NCBI GenBank assembly: GCA_029267175.1
Contig: JARIDJ010000008.1
Span: forward strand, 1 to 37,485
DNA from: Psychrobacter sp.
Lineage (GTDB): Bacteria; Pseudomonadota; Gammaproteobacteria; Pseudomonadales; Moraxellaceae
Reading direction: 5' to 3'
DNA length: 37,485 bases
Shown: piece after piece, positions 19,374 through 28,402 of the stretch
How the letters are laid out: every line of letters starts with the position of its first letter
Numbering within the stretch: the first letter of the stretch is position 1
Program-made: the position numbers and the translations under genes
Notes under the pieces: model-generated
What the model was told of the DNA's origin: nothing
What the model saw: only the letters and a program-made list of their open reading frames with translations
Databases searched by the model: none

Positions 19374-20060
19374 ATGACCCAAAGTTACAAGACTTCTAAG
19401 TCTGATAGTCTAAGCAATTTGGAGCTTACTAACCCCTCAAACTTTGAGCATGACCAAAATCATGAGCACAAGGTATGTGAACAACTAAAAAATCGCGAAC
19501 AGCAGTGGTGGCAGGCTCGTCAGCGTCTTATTGATCTCAAAGAGCGCCAAGTGTTTTGGTTTGGGGATAACAGTGGCATGATGTGGCTGCTTTGGCAATT
19601 GGTCAGCTATGTGGTTATGGGTCTATTACTGATGCTAGCGACCAAAATGTTCGAGATATCTTTTTCTTTAAAACAATACATCCTCATATTTGCGCTACAA
19701 ACGCTAGTCTTCATCGTGGCTTTTATTTTTAAGGGCAATTTAGCCAATTTATTACAAAACAAGATTAAGACGGCAGAGCTACAACGTGATCAATGTTTGA
19801 ATGAGATGATTATATTAGCCTCCGATAGTCTTTTTCCTCGGGTTTATGCTCAGGCTCCGTTATCGCTGCAAACTATCTACGAAAGCAATCAGCGCCAGCT
19901 ACGGCTGGTAAGCTTACATGCCTTATTAACTCATGAGATTAATGCTGGAAGACTAATCTTGCAGCATCAAACTCAAGCTAATTTATTACCGTTAGAGCTG
20001 GCTGAGGATGAGTTAAATCATCTGGCTTGTGAGATGATTTATAGAAGCGCTATTGCTTAG
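19374..20060 (+). CDS. Uncharacterised two-TM protein
   Basis: A 228-residue product I cannot assign to a named family. The N-terminal 55 residues are hydrophilic and charged. Two hydrophobic segments follow at about 70-92 and 100-120. The C-terminal half is a mostly helical, Leu/Gln/Glu-rich cytoplasmic-type domain (about 125-228). GAGGAG lies ten bases before the ATG, a strong site that supports the start. The gene converges on glnD, with only three bases between the stops. It is probably a lineage-specific inner-membrane protein. Confidence 0.78.
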   Translation: MTQSYKTSKSDSLSNLELTNPSNFEHDQNHEHKVCEQLKNREQQWWQARQRLIDLKERQVFWFGDNSGMMWLLWQLVSYVVMGLLLMLATKMFEISFSLKQYILIFALQTLVFIVAFIFKGNLANLLQNKIKTAELQRDQCLNEMIILASDSLFPRVYAQAPLSLQTIYESNQRQLRLVSLHALLTHEINAGRLILQHQTQANLLPLELAEDELNHLACEMIYRSAIA

Positions 20061-20063
20061 CTC

Positions 20064-22814
20064 TCAACCATAGCTTGGATCATGGCGCACGCTAAGACTG
20101 GCTATCAAAGCCTGTTTTAGAGTTTCAAGCATCGCCTCAGATAAAGGCGCGTCATTTTGATCACTAATATAAAACATATCCTCTGCGCGCTCGCCTAAAG
20201 TCGTGATACGCGCTGAGTGCACCTCGATACCTTGCTGCAAAAATACCTGTCCAACGCGAGCCAACAATCCGGGTTGATCAAGGGTTTGTAGGCTCATGAT
20301 ATGTTGACCAGAGGCTTCATTGAATTCAAAGCTGATAGTCGTTGGTATATCGAAATGCAGCAATTGACGGGGCAAGCGCTTACTTGTCAGTTTAGGTGCT
20401 GTTGGGTTTTTGAACGCCTCAATCAAACGTCGTTTCAGCTCTTCTTGTTCGTCTTTTTCGGTCAGTAAAGTACCACTACGATCGAGCAGCACATAAGAGT
20501 CCAAAGCAAAATCGCGAGTAGCGGTAATAATGCGAGCATCTAGTACATCCAAATTCATCTGATCAAACACTGCCATGGTGACCGCAAATAAGTTCGCTTG
20601 ATCTTGGGTGTAAACAAACACTTGTACTGCATCTAGTGCCAACTCTCGATGCTCACGTAGCACTACTAGCGGCGCACTATCGGCATCTGAGGCGCGACCC
20701 CTAGGCGGATGTGCCAAAATCGCCTCGGTATGCCAAAGAATATCTTCTGCAATCTCTCTTAAAAAGTACTCATCGCCTAAGTCGTCCCATAGCCTTAGTA
20801 CTTCCTCGCGATTCATATGCTGATTATCCACAGTATCGAGCATCTGTAGCGCTTGCTTACGGGTGGCAGCAATCATATCTTGACGATTGGTAGGAGCGTC
20901 GATGTCAGCGCGTAATATCCGCCGCGTCTGCGTATACAGCTGCTTCATAAGGCTGGCACGCCAGCTGTTCCATAGCTGCGGATTGGTCGCATTCATATCA
21001 GCAACGGTTAGGACATACAGATGATTTAGATGAGTGACGTTGCTGACTAAATCGGCAAAAACTGTTACCACCTCTGGATCTGAGATGTCCTTTTTTTGCG
21101 CGGTCATCGACATCAGTAAATGATAGCGCGTCAGCCAGCCTACTAGATTGGCATCCGCAACACTCATGCCGTGCTTGAGACAAAACTCAATCGATTCGCT
21201 TTGTCCCAGCTCGCTATGATTGCCGCCGCGACCTTTAGCTATATCATGGAACATCGCCGCTAGTACCAAGATCTCTTTGCGCTCAATACGCTGAAAGATA
21301 GCACTGACTAACGGGAAGTCTTGCTGAAAACGATCATCGGTAAATCTATGCAAAATCCGAATAAGAAATAGCGTGTGCGCGTCAACCGTATAACGATGAA
21401 ACAAGTCATATTGCATCAAACCGGTGACTTGCGCAAAAGAAGGAATATAGTTGCCTAATACCCCGTAGCGGTTCATAGTGCGCAGACGATGAAACAGATA
21501 GTTCTGCTCTTTTAGATTGGCCAAAAACAGTGCTTGATGCTCGGTATTATCACGATAGTTTTGATCAATGCCGCGCGCTGCGACTTTGAGCGCCCGTAGC
21601 GTATGGGTACGCACTTTTTTGAGACCATGCTGACCCATGAGTAAAAACATCTCTAGGATAGCTTCGGGATGCTGAGCGAAGACGCGGTGATGGGCGATAG
21701 CGATTTGATCGCCGATTTGATTGAAGCGCGCATTTAACGGATGCTTGCTTGGGCGCTCATCGATAGGCAGGTGCGGCTCTATAATGGTTTCAAAATAGTG
21801 ATTGGTTAGCATCTCAGATAATGTTGAGATTTGCATAGCGCAGCGATAATAGTCGCGCATAAAACGCTCGACTGCAGCATTAGGCTCGTCATCAGGCTGA
21901 GTCTCATAACCCATCAGCTGCGCGATATCTCGCTGATAATCGAACAATAAGCGGTTCTCATTACGCCCGGTCAACTCATGTAGATGATGACGAATTTGCC
22001 ACAGATAGCTCTCAGCAAAGCTTAGCTCATCAAACTCTTTTTCAGTCAAAAAATTCTGCTGAACTAAGTCATAAAGCTTACTGACTCTAAAATAACGCTT
22101 AGTCACCCAGCCAATGATATGAATATCACGCAGACCGCCAGGAGCGGTTTTTATATTAGGCTCAAGATTATATTCAGTAGCATTATGCTGCAGATAACGG
22201 TTTTTGGCTTCTTCTATTTTGACCTCATAAAACTCACGCTGTGTCCAAAGCTTGTTGACCACCGCGGTAGGGGTATCTTTTAGCTCCTCATTACCTACTA
22301 GTAGCCTAGCCTCAAGCAAGGTACTAGCGACAGTATGATCGGTAGCCGCTTCTAGACAGTCTTTGACGCTACGTACAGAGAGGGCAGGCTCAAGACCGAT
22401 GTCCCACAGCATAGCTACTAGGCCATTGATTTGAGTCGTCATACTAGCGGCAATCTCATCGGGAGCTAGCAGTAAGATATCAACGTCTGAATATAGCGAC
22501 AACTCGCCGCGTCCGTAGCCGCCAGTGGCAAACAGCGCAAGATCCGTCTTATCAAGCTCAAACCAAGAAAACAGCGCAGTAAGCAGCTCATCTATTGCAC
22601 AGGCACGCGCTGTCACTAATTGGCGAATATTGACCCCGCGTTCTAGCGCGCGGCTGATGTCTTCATTGATTTGAATGAGCCACTCAGGAATGCCAAGCAG
22701 CGACTTTTTAGTAGGGTCGCTGACAACTAGCAAAGGGGTTTCCATCGTGCCATTTGGAGGTGACAACGCTGGCAGAGGCGTAATATAGACCGAGGCAACA
22801 TCACAAGTAAACAT
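20064..22814 (-). CDS. glnD: Bifunctional [PII] uridylyltransferase/uridylyl-removing enzyme
   Basis: The nitrogen sensor that uridylylates and deuridylylates PII proteins in response to glutamine. The 916 residues are arranged as in GlnD. The nucleotidyltransferase domain has GGYGRGEL at 98-105 and metal Asp residues 110 and 112. The central helical domain is followed by an HD phosphohydrolase domain (His-Asp at 523-524 in MFHDIAKGRGGNHSE). Two C-terminal ACT domains follow (about 720-800 and 835-916). GGAATA lies about nine bases before the ATG; an internal ATG at 22748 is a weaker alternative. The neighbours map and dapC match the pseudomonad arrangement. Confidence 0.97.
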   Translation of the reverse strand: MFTCDVASVYITPLPALSPPNGTMETPLLVVSDPTKKSLLGIPEWLIQINEDISRALERGVNIRQLVTARACAIDELLTALFSWFELDKTDLALFATGGYGRGELSLYSDVDILLLAPDEIAASMTTQINGLVAMLWDIGLEPALSVRSVKDCLEAATDHTVASTLLEARLLVGNEELKDTPTAVVNKLWTQREFYEVKIEEAKNRYLQHNATEYNLEPNIKTAPGGLRDIHIIGWVTKRYFRVSKLYDLVQQNFLTEKEFDELSFAESYLWQIRHHLHELTGRNENRLLFDYQRDIAQLMGYETQPDDEPNAAVERFMRDYYRCAMQISTLSEMLTNHYFETIIEPHLPIDERPSKHPLNARFNQIGDQIAIAHHRVFAQHPEAILEMFLLMGQHGLKKVRTHTLRALKVAARGIDQNYRDNTEHQALFLANLKEQNYLFHRLRTMNRYGVLGNYIPSFAQVTGLMQYDLFHRYTVDAHTLFLIRILHRFTDDRFQQDFPLVSAIFQRIERKEILVLAAMFHDIAKGRGGNHSELGQSESIEFCLKHGMSVADANLVGWLTRYHLLMSMTAQKKDISDPEVVTVFADLVSNVTHLNHLYVLTVADMNATNPQLWNSWRASLMKQLYTQTRRILRADIDAPTNRQDMIAATRKQALQMLDTVDNQHMNREEVLRLWDDLGDEYFLREIAEDILWHTEAILAHPPRGRASDADSAPLVVLREHRELALDAVQVFVYTQDQANLFAVTMAVFDQMNLDVLDARIITATRDFALDSYVLLDRSGTLLTEKDEQEELKRRLIEAFKNPTAPKLTSKRLPRQLLHFDIPTTISFEFNEASGQHIMSLQTLDQPGLLARVGQVFLQQGIEVHSARITTLGERAEDMFYISDQNDAPLSEAMLETLKQALIASLSVRHDPSYG

Positions 22815-22960
22815 GATCGCTATTCCATAAAATATGCAGCTAAAAACTAAAATCTTTACAATTAGGCGCTTATAACTAACCTGGCTATGCTCTTATTTTT
22901 TGCTAAATTGAGAGTCCGTAGCAATAGTTAATAATATAAAGCAAAAGCAAAATTAAAAGC

Positions 22961-22986
22961 AAAAAAAAGACCGCGTAAGCGATCTT
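22961..22986 (-). terminator. Rho-independent terminator after map
   Basis: Read on the minus strand, AGATCGC pairs with GCGGTCT (one wobble) around TTAC and is followed by eight T residues, 13 bases after the map stop. It separates map from glnD, so the two genes are largely independent transcripts. Confidence 0.88.
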
Positions 22987-22998
22987 CTCTTTAAATAA

Positions 22999-23790
22999 CT
23001 ACTGGCGCAAAAAACTTAAATCTTCTTCAGGGCGCGTCGTAAATACCTCACAACCGTTATCGGTCACGACCATAGTATGCTCCCACTGGGCTGAGAGCTT
23101 ACGGTCTTTGGTAATCGCCGTCCACTCGTCAGGCAAAATCTTCGTCTGCCAAGTGCCTTGGTTAATCATCGGCTCAATAGTAAAGGTCATGCCCGTCTTA
23201 AGCTCAAAGCCGGTGCCTTTTTTACCATAATGCATCACTTGCGGCTCATGATGAAACTCATTAGAGATACCATGACCACAGAACTCGCGCACGATACTAA
23301 AACGCTCAGGCTCGACCACTTCTTGAATCGCCGCACCTATATCACCAAGACGCGCGCCGTTTTTGACCACGCTCATTCCGGCATACAGCGCATCTTGTGC
23401 CACTTTGCAAATACGCTGCGCCATGATAGAGCCATTACCGATGATCCACATTTTTGAGGTATCACCGTAGTAGCCATCCTTAATTACCGTAACATCGATA
23501 TTGATAATATCGCCGTCTTTGAGCAGCTTATTATCGCTAGGAATACCGTGACAAACCACATGATTGACTGAGGTGCAGATCGATTTTGGGAAGCCATTAT
23601 AGTTGAGCGGTGCAGGAATTGCATCTTGTACGTTGACAATATAGTCATGAGCAATTTGATTGAGCGCTTCGGTGCTGACCCCAACTTTGACATGCTCATC
23701 TAGCATTACTAATACATCGCTAGCTAGCTTACCAGCGATACGCATTTTGTCTAAAGCTTCAGGGGACTGAATGAGAGATTTTTTAGTCAT
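22999..23790 (-). CDS. map: Type I methionine aminopeptidase
   Basis: A cytoplasmic metalloprotease that removes the initiator Met from nascent proteins. The 263 residues match the type Ia enzyme. The substrate-side His lies in VVCHGIPSD. The five metal ligands fall in the conserved blocks GDIINIDVTVIKDGYYGDTS (two Asp), EFCGHGISNEFH (His), FTIEPMI (Glu) and AQWEHTMVVT (Glu). The ribosome binding site is weak, but an extended -10 promoter lies about 40 bases upstream. It has its own terminator. Confidence 0.97.
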   Translation of the reverse strand: MTKKSLIQSPEALDKMRIAGKLASDVLVMLDEHVKVGVSTEALNQIAHDYIVNVQDAIPAPLNYNGFPKSICTSVNHVVCHGIPSDNKLLKDGDIINIDVTVIKDGYYGDTSKMWIIGNGSIMAQRICKVAQDALYAGMSVVKNGARLGDIGAAIQEVVEPERFSIVREFCGHGISNEFHHEPQVMHYGKKGTGFELKTGMTFTIEPMINQGTWQTKILPDEWTAITKDRKLSAQWEHTMVVTDNGCEVFTTRPEEDLSFLRQ

Positions 23791-23827
23791 ATTCTTATAC
23801 TTACGCTTATAGATTTGAAGTGACTCA

Positions 23828-23836
23828 ATTATAGCA
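23828..23836 (-). promoter_or_regulatory. Extended -10 promoter element of map
   Basis: On the minus strand the sequence TGCTATAAT is a perfect extended -10 hexamer (TGnTATAAT). Transcription would start near 23821, giving a leader of about 30 bases before the map ATG at 23790. I see no good -35 box, which is common for extended -10 promoters. Confidence 0.6.
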
Positions 23837-24288
23837 TAAATGCACTATTAAGGATTATTGAGCCATTAGTGATGGTTATATTAGGACAATGCTTGATAAT
23901 CACAATACTTTGTTTGCTATATTATTTTGTAAAATGAGCGAAAACGCTTAGCAGGTTACAGCGCGCTGCAATCTATTAATAACGACAACAAACCCTAGAT
24001 AAGTCAGTTTTCGATAATACAAAATTGATGTTTTGAATTTATGTAGCAGCTAATAAGTCAATAAACAAGTGCTGTTAGCAAAATCTGTCTAAAGTAAAAC
24101 AAAGCGCTGGTTAACCCTATACTTAACTCTTCATGACAGTCACAATTTAATCCTACATAATGGCCCCATTGTTTAGTTCAATGAATAAAACAATGAATTT
24201 ATCATTACAAACTAGCAAAATAAAAACCAGTTATTTATAACTATTTACTTATAATCATAATTAATTTTTTAACTTTTAGGAGCAAAAT
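23837..24288. other. Intergenic region between divergent map and the META-domain lipoprotein gene
   Basis: About 450 AT-rich bases with no frame that looks coding. It should hold the promoter of the lipoprotein gene at 24289. I see no structured RNA, tRNA or repeat of note. Confidence 0.5.
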
Positions 24289-24774
24289 ATGAGAAATATG
24301 ACCAAAATAGCACTAGCCGCCACCTTAGCAGTGGGTACGCTTGCAGGTTGTCAAACTACGCCAGGCGTTACCGCACCAGTAGCTCAGCCGCTAACTGTCA
24401 ATGCGCTAGAAGCTTACAACTGGCAGTTGGTAGATGCCAAACGTGCAAATGGTGATAAAGTCACTCAGCTATTTACTATGCCCAATAAACCTTTGACTTT
24501 GAATTTCTTTAGAGACAATGGCAATAAGCGCGTTAGCTTTATGAATACGTGTAATAATATGGGCGCTAACTATAGTATCGTCAACAATAACGTGCAGTTA
24601 GGTAACGTGTTGAGCACTATGATGGCTTGCCCAGAGCCGCAAGCTAGCTTTGATACTGCGACGATGGCTACTGTACAAGGAAAATATAGCCTAACTAAAA
24701 ACGCTAACAATGTCCCTATCTTAACTATTCGTAATGATAACCAAGTTGCTCAGTTTAAAGCGGTTGCTAAGTAA
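24289..24774 (+). CDS. META-domain (HslJ-like) lipoprotein
   Basis: A small envelope lipoprotein of 161 residues. The signal peptide ends in the lipobox LAGC with the modified Cys at 21. The rest is a META domain related to E. coli HslJ, with the family pattern of an N-terminal W-x-L/V strand (YNWQLVDA), a central NTCNNMGANY block and MMACPEP, where the conserved Cys pair may form a disulfide. AGGAGC precedes the ATG by six bases. HslJ-type proteins are linked to heat and novobiocin tolerance in E. coli; the role here is unknown. It stands alone with its own terminator. Confidence 0.88.
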   Translation: MRNMTKIALAATLAVGTLAGCQTTPGVTAPVAQPLTVNALEAYNWQLVDAKRANGDKVTQLFTMPNKPLTLNFFRDNGNKRVSFMNTCNNMGANYSIVNNNVQLGNVLSTMMACPEPQASFDTATMATVQGKYSLTKNANNVPILTIRNDNQVAQFKAVAK

Positions 24775-24795
24775 TTTTAATTATTTATCAATCAG

Positions 24796-24827
24796 TGTAG
24801 CTAACAACTATTGTAGCTAACAATTAT
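24796..24827. repeat. 16-base tandem duplication
   Basis: TGTAGCTAACAACTAT at 24796-24811 is followed directly by TGTAGCTAACAATTAT at 24812-24827, with one mismatch. It lies in the 3' untranslated region of the META-domain lipoprotein gene. Confidence 0.75.
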
Positions 24828-24855
24828 TAAGGATTGAAAGCTCATTAAAATAGCA

Positions 24856-24889
24856 AAAACGCCTCACTACTAAGTGGGGTGTTTTTTTT
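24856..24889 (+). terminator. Rho-independent terminator after the META-domain lipoprotein gene
   Basis: CGCCTCACT pairs with AGTGGGGTG (two wobbles) and is followed by eight T residues. Confidence 0.85.
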
Positions 24890-24952
24890 GAGTAAAATTA
24901 ACTAAGGTTTAGGGTAAACTTATGCTTATATTCTTTTTATGGGAGTTAGAGC

Positions 24953-25945
24953 ATGCCCAAAGTCATCCTTAGTCCTTTTGCTATGAGCCAAAATATCTTT
25001 ATGGCTATCTTTGCCGTAACGCTTCTCACCGCCTGCCAAACTCTACCAAGCCATCATACAGCAGCTATCGATAGAGCCCATCCTTTGACCGCTAACATGC
25101 CTACTATAGACCGCGCAGGACGTATCGCTTATATCGAAGAGCAAGGCATAGGAGTTGCCAAAGTCTCTACTTTATATAGTATTCGTCCTGATGGTAGCGA
25201 TAGGCAGATGATAACGCAGCTCAATGGCTATCTCTATTCGCCAGCTTGGTCCGCTGATGGCCAATTGCTGGCTTATAGCAAACAATTACCGCGCCAAAGC
25301 CCCAAGATTTATATCTACGATCGCAGTAATCAAACCCATAACCTCGTTGTCCATAATAATGGTAGCAATCTATCTGCGGTATTTTCTCCCGATAATCAAA
25401 AACTGCTTTATAGCTCCACGGTCGACGGCAATGCTGATATTTATGAGCTAAACCTCGCTGATGGTAGTAGCAGACAGCTAACGACTTTGCCAAGTACCGA
25501 AGTGCAACCTAGTTACGCCGCTGACGGTCAAAGCTTTGTTTATGTCAGTGATAAAGTTCGCGCCGGTCGTCCCCGGTTGTATCGCTATGATTTTGCTAGC
25601 GCTAAAGCCACGCTTATACCGACTAATGGCTATGCTGCCAGCCCGCAGTTGAACTTAGATGGTACGCGCATGAGCTATCTCAGTGGTAGCCAAGCTGCGA
25701 TAATGACGTTAGCCACCGGACAAGTTGTCAATCTAGCTGACACTGGACTTGATGAGCCGGCAAGACTATCTCCCTCTGGACAATACGCGGTTTATCCGAC
25801 AAGGCAGTCGCAAATAAGCGGACAGCAGGGCGGCAGTTTGGTTATTCGCTCTTTGACGGGCGGCGATAGTTACGCTATCGGCAGTAAAACAGGCGAAGTA
25901 GTGCGTTCACCAGTGTGGGGAAAGTCGCTTCTTAATTATCATTAA
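24953..25945 (+). CDS. TolB-like beta-propeller lipoprotein
   Basis: A 330-residue envelope protein. The signal peptide ends in a lipobox LTAC with the modified Cys at 28. The mature part consists of repeated PD40/TolB-type blades, for example YSPAWSADGQLLAYS, AVFSPDNQKLLYSS and VQPSYAADGQSFVYVS. These fit a five- or six-bladed propeller. It lacks the N-terminal domain of TolB, is shorter than TolB (about 430), and is not in a tolQRA cluster, so it is a paralogue rather than the Tol-Pal component. GGAG lies eight bases before the ATG. The DUF2256 gene follows 23 bases later and may be co-transcribed. Confidence 0.86.
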   Translation: MPKVILSPFAMSQNIFMAIFAVTLLTACQTLPSHHTAAIDRAHPLTANMPTIDRAGRIAYIEEQGIGVAKVSTLYSIRPDGSDRQMITQLNGYLYSPAWSADGQLLAYSKQLPRQSPKIYIYDRSNQTHNLVVHNNGSNLSAVFSPDNQKLLYSSTVDGNADIYELNLADGSSRQLTTLPSTEVQPSYAADGQSFVYVSDKVRAGRPRLYRYDFASAKATLIPTNGYAASPQLNLDGTRMSYLSGSQAAIMTLATGQVVNLADTGLDEPARLSPSGQYAVYPTRQSQISGQQGGSLVIRSLTGGDSYAIGSKTGEVVRSPVWGKSLLNYH

Positions 25946-25968
25946 GTTTATAAAACAGGAGGGGAATT

Positions 25969-26118
25969 ATGGCACATAAAAAAGAAAATCTACCCCAAAA
26001 AATATGCCCCGTCTGCCAGCGGCCTTTTACGTGGCGCAAGAAGTGGGCGAAGGATTGGGAGCAGGTGATTTATTGTTCTGAGCGCTGTCGGCGGACGAAG
26101 GGTAAGAGCGCTGACTAA
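25969..26118 (+). CDS. DUF2256 small zinc-ribbon-like protein
   Basis: A 49-residue protein with a very strong ribosome binding site (AGGAGGGG, five bases before the ATG). It has the DUF2256 pattern: [16 protein letters not shown] (Cys 13 and Cys 16), then [10 protein letters not shown] (Cys 36 and Cys 40). The four cysteines probably bind one zinc ion. The protein is basic and Trp-rich. DUF2256 genes are widespread and often lie near photolyase-type genes, which is not so here. The function is unknown. It follows the propeller lipoprotein gene by 23 bases. Confidence 0.92.
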   Translation: MAHKKENLPQKICPVCQRPFTWRKKWAKDWEQVIYCSERCRRTKGKSAD

Positions 26119-26128
26119 AATTAAAATA

Positions 26129-26162
26129 AAAATTCAGCCTATAATAAATAAGCTGAATTTTA
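26129..26162. terminator. Possible bidirectional terminator
   Basis: AAATTCAGC pairs perfectly with GCTGAATTT around a 12-base loop, between the convergent DUF2256 gene and the repeat lipoprotein gene. It has A/T-rich flanks on both sides but a low-GC stem, so its strength is uncertain. Confidence 0.6.
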
Positions 26163-26185
26163 TATTGTAGTGTTCTTTTTAATGA

Positions 26186-27712
26186 TTATTGACGATCAAA
26201 GATAATGGTTTCGCCATTATTATTTTGTACTTCAGTTTGATCTTCGTAGCCAGTAAATGTCAATGTATCACCTACGACATTGATAGTCATCTTATAGAAA
26301 AATGACAAATCATCATTACCAGTACTGCTATACAGTGACTGACCGAGGGTGAATAGACCACTATTGTTTAGGGTATAGAGATTCCAGTCCATACCAGAGA
26401 GGGGCACAGTACCGTATTCATAAGGGAGCTCTTGGTCAACTTCTATATGGAAAAAGGTCTGGTTGTCTAAAAAGCCAAACAATACCAACTCATCATTAAG
26501 TTGACCCGCTTGCGCCTTCCAAATACCTAGCTCGTTTTCGGACTTGGCTTTTGAGAACGTATAAAGCTCATTGTTCTCTATGACTTTATTGTTGTTTTCA
26601 TCCACACCTAGCGTTAATGTATTGCCAGAGATTTGTACGGTTCTTAGCAAATTATCTGATAAACCCGCGTTGCCGTTGTTATCATAAACTACTTCATCAA
26701 CTTTTAGCTCATTATTAGCTTTGAGAGAGTATTTACCCCATTCAATGCCGCTATTGCTATCTCTTAATGAGGTAGGGCCAGTCACTTGGGTTTGTACATA
26801 AGTGCCATCATCTAAAAAGGCTAAAGTCACTAGCTCTTCATTACCTTGGGCCATCTGCCAAAGCCCAGATAGTCTCTCAGGGTCAACTGTATTATCAGTC
26901 TCTGAGCCCAAGCCATCTCTTGAGAAGTTGAACATCTCATCAGTCTCTATCGTACCATTTTGATTGTTATCGACTTCAATGGTAAGAGCAGTGTCACCAG
27001 TCACACGCGCGTAACGGGTGCGTGGTTCTGATAAGCCAACTTCACCATTATCATCATAAAATTGAGAAGTTGTTAACTCTTCAGTCGCAGCATTAATGGT
27101 GTAAGAGCCCCATTCCATGCCATTTTCAGGATTACTGATCAAACCATCTTTATCGACTTGTACATAGAGGTAAGTGTTATTTTCTAAGAAAGCCAACCCA
27201 ACCAGCTCATCATCATCAGCATCATCCAAACTCCAAGGTCCTAAGATACCTTTGGGTTTAACCTTTGAGAACACGTATTGCTCATTGCTAGTAATAACGC
27301 CATCTTCATTTTCATCGACTTCGAGAATAAGCTTGCCATTAACGACTTTAACAAAAGGGTTAGGAGCATCTGATAATCCAGCGTCACCATTTTTATCAAA
27401 AGTAGGTGTAGCGGTGAGTGCACCTGTCTGATTATTAATGCTATAAGTTCCTGACTCCATACCATTTTCAGGATCAGTTGTTGAACGACTGGCATTGACT
27501 TGAGTTTGTATATATTTACCGTCATCGGTAAAAACAATCACTGATAAGTCATTACCCGCATTATCGCTACTCCACATTCCAACGATTTTAGTATTGAGAT
27601 CTGTCTGATTAGGGGGAGGTACGTACAATACATTGGAATCGTTATCGTCATTACATCCTGGTAGTAATAAGGCCATTGAGACCGCTAATAAAGCTATTTT
27701 AAATGGTTTCAT
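26186..27712 (-). CDS. Four-repeat lipoprotein with EF-hand-like calcium loops
   Basis: A 508-residue acidic protein of unknown function. The signal peptide ends in the lipobox LPGC (Cys 20), and Asp follows shortly after. The mature part has four repeats of about 110-115 residues (about 44-150, 157-265, 281-388 and 394-508). Each begins with G-x-W, continues with E/D-L-V and an FLDD/NxTY block, then NGMEWGxY, a YDxNGxxGLS block, and a strand before a D-x-N-x-N/D-G-x-I-x-x-x-E loop. The loops at 133-144 and 248-259 fit the EF-hand consensus at every ligand position. The one at 371-382 has Lys in place of Gly, and in repeat 4 the loop has decayed. AAGGAGAG precedes the ATG. It is probably a surface or periplasmic Ca-binding protein. 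The repeats may be lipocalin-like, which is unproven. Confidence 0.85.
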   Translation of the reverse strand: MKPFKIALLAVSMALLLPGCNDDNDSNVLYVPPPNQTDLNTKIVGMWSSDNAGNDLSVIVFTDDGKYIQTQVNASRSTTDPENGMESGTYSINNQTGALTATPTFDKNGDAGLSDAPNPFVKVVNGKLILEVDENEDGVITSNEQYVFSKVKPKGILGPWSLDDADDDELVGLAFLENNTYLYVQVDKDGLISNPENGMEWGSYTINAATEELTTSQFYDDNGEVGLSEPRTRYARVTGDTALTIEVDNNQNGTIETDEMFNFSRDGLGSETDNTVDPERLSGLWQMAQGNEELVTLAFLDDGTYVQTQVTGPTSLRDSNSGIEWGKYSLKANNELKVDEVVYDNNGNAGLSDNLLRTVQISGNTLTLGVDENNNKVIENNELYTFSKAKSENELGIWKAQAGQLNDELVLFGFLDNQTFFHIEVDQELPYEYGTVPLSGMDWNLYTLNNSGLFTLGQSLYSSTGNDDLSFFYKMTINVVGDTLTFTGYEDQTEVQNNNGETIIFDRQ

Positions 27713-27967
27713 TTCATCTCTCCTTGATTAAATAATTGAATATCGCTACCACATCATTTATTTTTACCTCCTTGTAGCAATGTAGATTTACTCTTCAATT
27801 ATGGCTATTTATTAGATTCACTAAAGAGACTTTAATATTCATAATTTCGAATATAACAAAAATATTTATGATAAGCTAATTAAAATAGTAACTTTTATTC
27901 ATTATTAAATCAGCGCCTGCAACTTACAATAATTTATCAAAATCTTATATCTAGCAAGATCTTTTAG

Positions 27968-28372
27968 GGCAGTAGACAACTCGACGCTATCAAACGTGCT
28001 ATAGATAGGTCTGATAAGCCTGTTTATTTGGTTGTTTATGTCCATAGCTGGAATAATAATGCAGATGATAAAGACAAAGAGGATAAACAGAATTTTGATA
28101 CCGCTGCTTTTCCCTATCTCCTTGCTCGTCGCCACTTCCAAAATCCTAATATGAACGTCATTGGAGTGTATGTTGGTTGGCAAGGCACTAAATTTAAATT
28201 TCCACCCGCACATTTTTTAACACCGCTGAATAGAGCTCTTGTCGCTGACGCTATTGGTAACGGTGATGAGATAAGAGACGACATAGTGAGTCTGACCAAC
28301 CATGTTGAACAAAGCATTCACTCAGGCTATTCACCGATCCTGAGAAGTAGGGGTATTATTTATAGTTTGTAA
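27968..28372 (+). pseudogene. Decayed alpha/beta-hydrolase-like gene fragment
   Basis: An open frame follows an in-frame TAG at 27965-27967. Its translation starts GSRQLDAIKRAIDRSDKP and runs to the stop at 28372. It contains VYLVVYVHSWNNNADDKDKE and NVIGVYVGWQG, which resemble the oxyanion strand (usually VHGWxHNA) and following strand of a hydrolase-like family. Helix-like text follows (TPLNRALVADAIGNGDEIRD). No ATG with a ribosome binding site serves this frame (the only usable start is a TTG at 28028), the HGW motif reads HSW, and the sequence ends before any nucleophile (GxSxG) or catalytic His. I therefore read it as the remnant of a longer gene that has lost both ends. Confidence 0.68.
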
Positions 28373-28402
28373 GAGCTAAATTCGTTACTTGTTTTACTAC
28401 CT

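Noticed and set aside
24953-25945. Calling this gene tolB
   Set aside because: It is a lipoprotein, lacks the N-terminal TolB domain and is not in a tol-pal cluster.
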